NCBI GenBank assembly: GCA_900546255.1
Contig: URCB01000058.1
Span: forward strand, 1 to 10,535
Direction of reading: 5' to 3'
DNA from: an uncultured Eubacteriales bacterium
Lineage (GTDB): Bacteria; Bacillota; Clostridia; Oscillospirales; Oscillospiraceae
Length of the DNA: 10,535 bases
Numbering within the stretch: position 1 is the stretch's first letter; every line of letters starts with the position of its first letter. Position numbers and translations under genes: made by a program. Below the pieces are notes generated by a model, which did no database searches, was not told the DNA's origin, and saw only the letters and a program-made list of their open reading frames with translations. Of the stretch, positions 1 to 4,569 are shown in pieces.

Positions 1-12
1 CGGAGTCGGCGG

Positions 13-49
13 GGAACCCACGTTGCAGGGTCCACCCTGCAACGGTTCC
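13..49. repeat. Long hairpin with 10-bp perfect core
   Basis: CGTTGCAGGG at 21-30 and CCCTGCAACG at 35-44 are perfectly complementary around a TCCA loop. The stem continues as GGAAC (13-17) with GTTCC (45-49), with three unpaired bases on the left side. No T-run follows on either strand. On the minus strand the loop region reads AGGGTGGACC, which recalls the start of a T-box motif, but the conserved continuation is missing, so a T-box is not called. Confidence 0.6.
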
Positions 50-172
50 AACGGAGCCACCTACCGATGATAGAGGGCCGGCGGGGCAACGGGGCGCTGC
101 GCCCCAAGGTGGCTTCTGAGCCGCCCACCTGAAGGGTCCGCAGCCTCGTGCTGCCCCTGGCAGGTGGTCGGG

Positions 173-194
173 GCTGGACCGGCGCCGGTCCAGC
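173..194. repeat. 22-bp perfect palindrome
   Basis: The half-site GCTGGACCGGC at 173-183 is followed directly by its exact reverse complement up to 194. As RNA it would fold into a 9-bp stem with a GCGC loop. It begins 15 bases past the minus-strand stop codon at 209-211, so it could stabilise the 3' end of the transcript or help terminate it. On the minus strand it is followed by CCCCGACC, not a T-run, so a Rho-independent terminator is unlikely. Confidence 0.6.
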
Positions 195-208
195 ACGGTC
201 CTTCCCCC

Positions 209-859
209 TCACGGGTGGGAGAAGAGCGCCCAGGCCCCCTCCCCAGGGGGATCCAAACGGAAATCCATGGCCTGGCCGGTCTCCGGGTGGGTAAAGGCCA
301 GGTGGTGGGACCACAGGGCGATCTGCCACTCCGGGGGATCGGGGTACTTGCTGTACTTCCGGTCCCCCGCCAGGGGGAGGCCCCGGGAAGAGAACTGGGC
401 CCGGATCTGATGGGTCCGCCCGGTCTCCAGCCGGATGGACACCAGGGAGAACCCCTGGCGGCTGTCCACCACCCGGTAGTGGAGGACGGCCTGCTGGATG
501 CCCTTGCCGGGGAGTTTGGCCACGTAGGTCTTTCGGGTCTTGGGGTTGCGGCCCAGCAGGTCCAGGAAGGTGCCCTCCTCCTCCCGAGGCCGCCAGTGGA
601 TCACCGCCAGGTACTCCTTGAGAAACCGGTCCTCCCGGATCTGACGGGAGAGGTCCGAGGCCGCCTGGGGGGTGAGGGCGTAGACCATAAGCCCGCCCAC
701 CACCTGGTCCAGCCGGTGGACGGTGCGGACCTCTGCCTCCGGCCGGCCCAGGGCTTGGCGGATGCAATCGGGCATCCCCCCGGGCTCGTCGGTGGAGAGG
801 ACCCGGAAGGGCTTTTCGCAGACCACAATGGCGGGGTCTTGGTAGAGAATCTTCAGCAT
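209..859 (-). CDS. RluA-family RNA pseudouridine synthase (single domain)
   Basis: A 216-residue enzyme that would convert specific uridines in rRNA or tRNA to pseudouridine. The RluA catalytic motif is visible as H48-R49-L50-D51, with D51 as the expected nucleophile; the usual following T-S-G is V-V-G-G here. The second family motif, GRTHQIR, is at 147-153, and the C-terminal LxSHHLAF segment is also typical. There is no N-terminal S4 RNA-binding domain, and the length fits short single-domain members such as TruC-like or YlyB-like proteins; the RNA target cannot be told. The start is supported by AAAGGAG about 7 bases upstream. That site overlaps the stop codon of the transporter gene, four bases away, so the two genes are probably translationally coupled. 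Confidence 0.88.
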   Translation of the reverse strand: MLKILYQDPAIVVCEKPFRVLSTDEPGGMPDCIRQALGRPEAEVRTVHRLDQVVGGLMVYALTPQAASDLSRQIREDRFLKEYLAVIHWRPREEEGTFLDLLGRNPKTRKTYVAKLPGKGIQQAVLHYRVVDSRQGFSLVSIRLETGRTHQIRAQFSSRGLPLAGDRKYSKYPDPPEWQIALWSHHLAFTHPETGQAMDFRLDPPGEGAWALFSHP

Positions 860-863
860 GGGG

Positions 864-1760
864 CTACTCCTTTCTGCTGGGCAGGTCGGGTTCCTGGGTG
901 GGAACTGCCGCTCGCTGCTTTTCCAGCCGTAGGTTCAGCACGTTGTAAACCATGACGCTTATAAACACGATGGCCCCGCCCAACAGGGCCAGAGGGGTGA
1001 GAACCTCCCCCACCGCCAGGGCCACCAGAATGGGGTTGAGCACCGGCTCGATCCCCGTGACCAGGGAGGCTGTGATGGGCTTCACGTACCGGATGCCCGT
1101 GGTCAGGCATACATAGGCGAGCCCCAGCTGGAACACGCCCAGCAGCACGCCGTAAAACAGGGAGGTGCCGTCAAATTGGGTCTCCTGGACCAGGGAGGGC
1201 AGGCCGATGCCCACCCCCATGAGCTGGCCCAAGATGGTAGCCCACACGGGATTGCCCCCCGGCAGCTTGTTGAGCATAAACACCCAGGAGTAGCAAGCCC
1301 CGGAGGCCACTGCCAGCACATCGCCCACAAAGCGGCCGCTGCCCAGACTGTCCAGAAAGAAGCAGAGCACGCCGCCGAAGATCAGCAGGCAGGCCCCCAC
1401 GTCCAGCCGGTTGGGTTTCTCCCGAAAGACCAGCCACATGAAGAGAATCACGAACATCGGCGCGGTGAACTGCAGAAGCACCGCATTGCCCGCAGTGGTA
1501 AGCTTGGTGGAGACCGTGTACAAGGTGGTGGCTCCACACACCCCCAGGGCCCCGATGAGTACGCCGGGGGTGAGCTTGCACCGGTTATGGGTGGCCTTGG
1601 CAAAGACCAACAGGATCCCGACGGAGATGATGCTTCGGAAGGCGTTGATGGACAGCGGCTGCCAGGGAATCATTTTCACGCACAGCCCGCCAATGCTCAG
1701 CAGCAGGGCGGCGGCGAGGACCAACAGCAGACCCTTCTTGGAAGCGGATGACGTTGTCAT
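864..1760 (-). CDS. EamA/DMT-superfamily transporter
   Basis: A 298-residue integral membrane protein of the drug/metabolite transporter superfamily. It carries two EamA repeats at about residues 10-138 and 146-276, consistent with ten membrane helices. Each repeat shows the typical conserved end: TTAGNAVLLQFTAPMF in the first and YVKPITASLVTGIEPVLNPI in the second. The C-terminus from about residue 278 is a short charged cytosolic tail. Such proteins usually export amino acids or metabolites, but the substrate cannot be inferred from sequence. It follows metY by 95 bases on the same strand and leads directly into the pseudouridine synthase gene. Export of a sulfur amino acid or a related metabolite is possible from context only. 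GGAGGG upstream of the ATG supports the start. Confidence 0.88.
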   Translation of the reverse strand: MTTSSASKKGLLLVLAAALLLSIGGLCVKMIPWQPLSINAFRSIISVGILLVFAKATHNRCKLTPGVLIGALGVCGATTLYTVSTKLTTAGNAVLLQFTAPMFVILFMWLVFREKPNRLDVGACLLIFGGVLCFFLDSLGSGRFVGDVLAVASGACYSWVFMLNKLPGGNPVWATILGQLMGVGIGLPSLVQETQFDGTSLFYGVLLGVFQLGLAYVCLTTGIRYVKPITASLVTGIEPVLNPILVALAVGEVLTPLALLGGAIVFISVMVYNVLNLRLEKQRAAVPTQEPDLPSRKE

Positions 1761-1821
1761 GGAAGATCCCTCCTACCGATGGAGTGATGGATGCCTTGTC
1801 CGGCTGAGGCTGGGCAAGGTC

Positions 1822-1854
1822 CCCGGCAGGCGGGAAGGGCATCCCGCTGCCGGG
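1822..1854 (-). terminator. Hairpin after metY, possible weak terminator
   Basis: Read on the minus strand, a stem of about 13 bp begins one base after the metY TAA codon (1858-1856). CCCGGCAGCGGGA (1854-1842) pairs with TCCCGCCTGCCGGG (1835-1822) with one bulged base and a 6-base loop. No T-run follows (GACCTTGCCC), so full termination is unlikely. It more plausibly protects the metY message or partly attenuates the downstream transporter and pseudouridine synthase genes, for which no separate promoter is evident in the 95-base gap. Confidence 0.5.
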
Positions 1855-1855
1855 A

Positions 1856-3139
1856 TTACACCTGGGCCAGGGCCTGTTCCAGGTCGGCCAGGATGTCTTG
1901 GATGTCCTCGATGCCCACAGACAGGCGGATGAGGTCGGCGGAGACGCCGGCTGCGGCCAGCTCCTCTTCCGTGAGCTGCCGGTGGGTGGAGGAAGCGGGG
2001 TGGAGCACGCAGGTCTTGGCGTCGGCCACGTGGGTGGCGATGGAAGCCAGCTTCAGCCCTGCCATGAAGGTCTCAGCGGCCTGGCGGCCCCCCTTGACCC
2101 CGAAGGTCACCACGCCGCAGGTGCCCTTGGGCATGTACTTCTGGGCCAGGGCGTGGTACTTGTCCCCCTCCAGGCCGGGGTAGCTCACCCAGGCGATCTT
2201 GGGGTGCTTCTGGGCAAACTGGGCCACGGCCAGGGCATTTGCGCAGTGCTGGGGCATCCGCAGGTGGAGGGTCTCCAGCCCCACGTTGAGCAGGTAGGCG
2301 TTCATGGGGGCGGGGATGGCCCCAAAGTCCCGCATCAGCTGGACGGTGGCCTTGGTGATGAAGGCGCCCCCCAGGCCGAACCGCTCCGTGTAGGTCACGC
2401 CGTGGTAGCTCTCGTCGGGGGTGCACAGGCCGGGGAACTTGTCAGGGTACTGGGTCCAGTCGAACTTGCCGCTGTCCACGATGGCTCCGCCTACGCAGTT
2501 GGCGTGGCCGTCCATGTACTTGGTGGTGGAGTGGGTGACAATGTCGGCCCCCCACTGGAAGGGGCGGCAGTTGACCGGGGTGGCGAAGGTGTTGTCCACG
2601 ATGAGGGGCACCCCGTGGACGTGGGCGGCCTTGGCGAACTTTTCAAAGTCCAGGACGATGAGGGCGGGGTTGGCGATGGTCTCCCCAAAGACTGCCTTGG
2701 TGTTGGGGCGGAAGGCGGCGTTCAGCTCCTCCTCGGTGCAGTCGGGGTCCACGAAGGTGAACTCGATGCCCATCCGCTTCATGGTCACGGCGAAGAGGTT
2801 GAAGGTCCCCCCGTAGATGGCGGCGGAGGACACCACATGGTCCCCGGCGGAGCAGAGGTTGAAGATGGCGAAGAAGTTGGCCGCCTGGCCGGAAGAGGTG
2901 AGCATGGCCGCCGTGCCCCCTTCCAGGGCGCAGATCTTGGCGGCCACCCGGTCCAGGGTGGGGTTCTGCAGGCGGGTGTAGAAGTAGCCCTCGGCCTCCA
3001 GGTCGAACAGGGCCCCCATGGCCTGGCTGCTCTCGTAGCGGAAGGTGGTGCTTTGGACGATGGGGATGTTCCGGGGCTCCCCGTTGCCGGGGGTGTAGCC
3101 AGCGTGGATGCACTGGGTGCCTTTCTGGTAATCTTGCAT
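1856..3139 (-). CDS. metY: O-acetylhomoserine (thiol)-lyase / sulfhydrylase
   Basis: A 427-residue cytosolic PLP enzyme of the Cys/Met-metabolism family. It would make homocysteine from O-acetylhomoserine and sulfide, or methionine with methanethiol. The PLP lysine is K207 in HSTTKYMDGHA, and D182 in VDNTFATP should contact the pyridine nitrogen. YTRLQNPT at 54-61 is the segment that reaches the neighbouring active site. SSGQAA at 82-87 is typical of O-acetylhomoserine sulfhydrylases; cystathionine synthases and lyases usually have SGMAA. The length matches the family (~425-430). The frame stays open to 3247, but ATG at 3139 is preferred: AAGGAGG lies upstream and the predicted promoter sits inside the longer frame. 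It is first in a probable operon with the EamA transporter. No SAM riboswitch was recognised in the leader. Confidence 0.94.
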   Translation of the reverse strand: MQDYQKGTQCIHAGYTPGNGEPRNIPIVQSTTFRYESSQAMGALFDLEAEGYFYTRLQNPTLDRVAAKICALEGGTAAMLTSSGQAANFFAIFNLCSAGDHVVSSAAIYGGTFNLFAVTMKRMGIEFTFVDPDCTEEELNAAFRPNTKAVFGETIANPALIVLDFEKFAKAAHVHGVPLIVDNTFATPVNCRPFQWGADIVTHSTTKYMDGHANCVGGAIVDSGKFDWTQYPDKFPGLCTPDESYHGVTYTERFGLGGAFITKATVQLMRDFGAIPAPMNAYLLNVGLETLHLRMPQHCANALAVAQFAQKHPKIAWVSYPGLEGDKYHALAQKYMPKGTCGVVTFGVKGGRQAAETFMAGLKLASIATHVADAKTCVLHPASSTHRQLTEEELAAAGVSADLIRLSVGIEDIQDILADLEQALAQV

Positions 3140-3178
3140 GGGTTTGCTTCCTCCTTGGGTTTGATAGAATATCTCCGG

Positions 3179-3197
3179 CCCGCCTGCAAAAGGCGGG
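3179..3197 (-). promoter_or_regulatory. Leader hairpin upstream of metY
   Basis: CCCGCCT (3179-3185) and AGGCGGG (3191-3197) form a 7-bp perfect stem with a GCAAA-type loop, inside the ~70-base leader predicted from the promoter to the metY ATG. No T-run follows on the minus strand, so it is not an attenuator of the usual kind. It may stabilise the 5' end of the message. The short leader does not match a SAM-I riboswitch or a T-box. Confidence 0.4.
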
Positions 3198-3217
3198 GAA
3201 TCGACTGGGAACGAAGT

Positions 3218-3247
3218 ATTATACCGCGTTTCCCGGCCTGTGGTCAA
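3218..3247 (-). promoter_or_regulatory. Sigma-A type promoter of metY operon
   Basis: Read on the minus strand, TTGACC (3247-3242) is followed after 18 bases by a perfect TATAAT (3223-3218). Transcription would start near 3211 and give a leader of about 70 bases. The promoter lies inside the longer reading frame that reaches 3247, which argues against that upstream start and for ATG at 3139. Confidence 0.8.
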
Positions 3248-3445
3248 TCCCTAGAAGAAAGGTGAGGGAATCCTTCCCGGCCTGGATGCTGAGGATAGGA
3301 TACCACGGGCACCCCTGGGAATCTATGGGATTCGGTGAGGGGTTTTCTGCTCTCCTGGCCCTTCGTGGGACCGGTTTCTACTTGCCTTGGGTAGGGTCAG
3401 GCACAAAATGCGAAGGAAATACCCGCAGAAAGCGGGCGAACGCCC

Positions 3446-3473
3446 TTGCAATTTTGCCGCTTTCGATTATGAT
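3446..3473 (+). promoter_or_regulatory. Candidate promoter for the 3636 gene
   Basis: TTGCAA (3446-3451) and TATGAT (3468-3473) are separated by 16 bases. Transcription would begin near 3480, two bases before a 9-bp inverted repeat. A second TTGCAATT copy at 3554-3561 precedes an AT-rich CATATATCAT (3577-3586), with CATATA at 17-base spacing, and may be an alternative promoter nearer the gene. The second pair is weaker. Confidence 0.45.
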
Positions 3474-3481
3474 AAGGACAC

Positions 3482-3539
3482 ATGCGGCCCCTGCCGTTCC
3501 AGGGATAGGGAAGTCCTGACAGAACACATTGGGCCGCAT
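3482..3539 (+). promoter_or_regulatory. Inverted repeat forming a long leader stem
   Basis: ATGCGGCCC (3482-3490) and GGGCCGCAT (3531-3539) are perfect 9-bp complements around a 40-base interior. The interior has CAGG/CCTG, which could form a short inner stem. If transcription starts at about 3480, this structure is at the very 5' end of the message. It matches no riboswitch or small RNA I can name. Confidence 0.4.
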
Positions 3540-3635
3540 CGGGAAAAATCCTGTTGCAATTCCCCTCTGCCTGCGTCATATATCATAGAGGTATCGACCA
3601 TACCCATGCCTACTAGGAAAGAGAGAAGAAGGTCT

Positions 3636-4325
3636 ATGAATTATCGCGTTGTCATCCATAGCATCGACTTGCAGGACCGGGAGGGGTTTCTGGCCTTCCT
3701 GGATGCCTACGCACGCAAAGGCTATGAGGCGGTGCGGATTTTCCGCAGCTTCACCGTGTTCCGAAAAACGGAGACCCCGCCCAGAGGCTACAGTATGCGC
3801 TTCCTCCCAGAGGGGGCGCCGCAGAGGCGAAAGCCCCCGGCCCCTCCCATCCCGGGGCTCAAAAACGGGGTAGAGATTTTCCCGGTCCCCGGGGAGGATG
3901 ACGTCCACTGGGCCGAAGCCGTCAGCACCCATTATCCAGACTTTGTGCCCTACAGTCTCTCCCACGCCATCGCTGTGGCGGTCAGGCAGTTGGTGGTGGT
4001 GCCCATCGTGCTCTTTGTCTTGGTGTTCCTGCTGCGCAGCGGCCCCGAGGTGGGAGAGCTGCTGGCTGCGGAGATCCGCTCCCTCTTCGTCTGGGCCGTG
4101 GTCTTTGCCCTTTGGGCTGTGGTGGTGATCGGACGGGAGATCTTGGTCTTTTCTGTGGATACCATGCATCTCCGGGGGCTGCGCCGGGAGGCAGAGACCG
4201 GCCAGCGCTATCGCATTCCCGCCGCCCGGCAGGGCCTGGTCAAGGTCAAGAATTGCCTGGTGATGCTTGACATCGTACCGGTTGGGCTCCTGGTTCTCGC
4301 CTTGATCCTGAGCCTCACCATTTAG
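3636..4325 (+). CDS. Membrane protein with DUF2812-like N-terminus
   Basis: A 229-residue protein of unknown function. The N-terminal ~60 residues (FLDAYARKGYEAVR, then FTVFRKTETPPRGYSMRF) follow the pattern of DUF2812 proteins: an amphipathic helix ending in A-x-x-G-Y/W, then two strands with an aromatic-rich YxxRF end. A proline- and charge-rich linker follows (about 60-90). Three hydrophobic segments lie at about 117-134, 148-168 and 207-228, so the N-terminal domain is probably cytosolic. ATG at 3636 is chosen over the frame-extending ATG at 3606 because AGAAGG stands just upstream, with close spacing; 3606 has no ribosome site. DUF2812 genes often sit beside PadR regulators, but none is present here. 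The family call is tentative, the gene itself quite likely. Confidence 0.65.
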   Translation: MNYRVVIHSIDLQDREGFLAFLDAYARKGYEAVRIFRSFTVFRKTETPPRGYSMRFLPEGAPQRRKPPAPPIPGLKNGVEIFPVPGEDDVHWAEAVSTHYPDFVPYSLSHAIAVAVRQLVVVPIVLFVLVFLLRSGPEVGELLAAEIRSLFVWAVVFALWAVVVIGREILVFSVDTMHLRGLRREAETGQRYRIPAARQGLVKVKNCLVMLDIVPVGLLVLALILSLTI

Positions 4326-4400
4326 ACATCGCGGTATGGGTGGGGTTCATCCACAGGGGAAATGCTGTCTGCGAAAACAAGGTGAGCGGCCGAAATGAAG

Positions 4401-4429
4401 GACAAAAAATTCTTGTTGCATTTTTTGTC
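4401..4429. promoter_or_regulatory. 10-bp perfect inverted repeat, candidate operator
   Basis: GACAAAAAAT (4401-4410) and ATTTTTTGTC (4420-4429) are exact reverse complements with a 9-base spacer. The right arm overlaps the predicted -35 element of the hydrogenase promoter, the usual position for a repressor site. The symmetry centre spacing of about 19 bases fits a dimeric regulator. It does not match the Rex (TTGTGAA-N4-TTCACAA) or Fnr (TTGAT-N4-ATCAA) consensus. A terminator role for the upstream gene is less likely because the stem has no GC pairs beyond its ends. Confidence 0.55.
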
Positions 4430-4444
4430 GAAGGCGATTATGAT
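4416..4444 (+). promoter_or_regulatory. Sigma-A type promoter of hydrogenase operon
   Basis: TTGCAT (4416-4421) and TATGAT (4439-4444) are spaced by the ideal 17 bases in a markedly AT-rich stretch. Transcription would start near 4451, giving a leader of about 115 bases before the TTG start codon at 4567. Confidence 0.6.
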
Positions 4445-4474
4445 ATAGTGTTGTATGATAGGGAACCCTATGAT
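4439..4474 (+). repeat. Three TATGAT hexamers at 15-base intervals
   Basis: TATGAT occurs at 4439-4444, 4454-4459 and 4469-4474, each exactly 15 bases from the next. The second and third flank a small inverted repeat, ATAGGG-AA-CCCTAT (4458-4471). The first copy serves as the predicted -10 element. The other two could be alternative -10 elements or part of a phased protein-binding site. Confidence 0.5.
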
Positions 4475-4482
4475 TTTTTTCT

Positions 4483-4512
4483 GTTATTTTTGGCCTTTGG
4501 CACAAAAACAAC
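4483..4512 (+). promoter_or_regulatory. Leader hairpin upstream of the hydrogenase operon
   Basis: GTTATTTTTG (4483-4492) pairs with CAAAAACAAC (4503-4512) at 9 of 10 positions, the exception being A against C. The stem continues as GCC (4493-4495) with GGC (4499-4501), around a TTT loop with one bulged A. It lies in the predicted 5' leader about 55 bases ahead of the start codon. No T-run follows, so it is not a terminator; an RNA-stability role or protein-binding role is possible. Confidence 0.45.
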
Positions 4513-4550
4513 CATTTTTCATAGAATCGCTCTCCAAACCAGAGGAGAGG

Positions 4551-4569
4551 AAAGGAGATCATTGATTTG
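4551..4569 (+). promoter_or_regulatory. Shine-Dalgarno deciding a TTG start
   Basis: AAAGGAG at 4551-4557 is nine bases ahead of TTG at 4567. No ATG or GTG is available in this frame nearby, and the in-frame ATT at 4561 is too close to the ribosome site. The TTG start is therefore well supported. Confidence 0.75.

Larger units (their letters stand above)
1..208. other. Non-coding stretch with successive hairpins
   Basis: No plausible gene is seen here; open frames crossing it are antisense shadows of the pseudouridine synthase gene or lack a ribosome site. The stretch lies downstream of the minus-strand gene ending at 209. It holds several self-complementary elements in a row: 13-49 (10-bp core), 91-105 (GGGGCG, loop CTG, CGCCCC), 107-130 (AGGT GGCT paired with AGCC and ACCT, with a bulge), 125-167 (CCACCTG with CAGGTGG, enclosing GCAGC/GCTGC at 140-154) and 173-194 (perfect palindrome). 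None is followed by a T-tract on either strand, so they are not standard terminators. They may be structured RNA, dispersed repeats or extruding DNA; sequence alone does not decide. Confidence 0.6.
3248..3635. other. Intergenic region, no convincing gene
   Basis: This 388-base stretch separates the minus-strand metY operon from the plus-strand membrane-protein gene. Reading frames in it lack ribosome sites and do not resemble known proteins. Small inverted repeats are seen at 3319-3333 (GAATC/GATTC) and 3422-3436 (CCCGC/GCGGG). The right half holds one or two plus-strand promoter candidates and a wider inverted repeat, listed separately. Confidence 0.55.

Noticed and set aside
1..44. T-box riboswitch on the minus strand (AGGGTGGACC)
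   Set aside because: Only the AGGGTGG core fits; the conserved ACCGCG continuation and the alternate terminator are not seen.
164..955. Long plus-strand open frame of 263 codons
   Set aside because: It is antisense to the pseudouridine synthase and transporter genes, has a GC-driven composition and no recognisable domain.
3140..3211. SAM riboswitch in the metY leader
   Set aside because: The leader is only about 70 bases with one simple hairpin and no terminator; SAM-I needs more helices and conserved bases.
1898..3265. 455-codon plus-strand open frame over metY
   Set aside because: It is rich in Gly, Val, His and Glu as expected for the complement of a GC-rich gene, and metY on the other strand is unmistakable.
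3262..3519. Possible 85-residue plus-strand gene
   Set aside because: It has no family resemblance, and it overlaps the candidate promoter and leader structure of the next gene.
4401..4429. Intrinsic terminator for the 3636-4325 gene
   Set aside because: The stem is almost all A-T pairs and no GC-rich core precedes a free T-run; its overlap with the promoter -35 fits an operator better.
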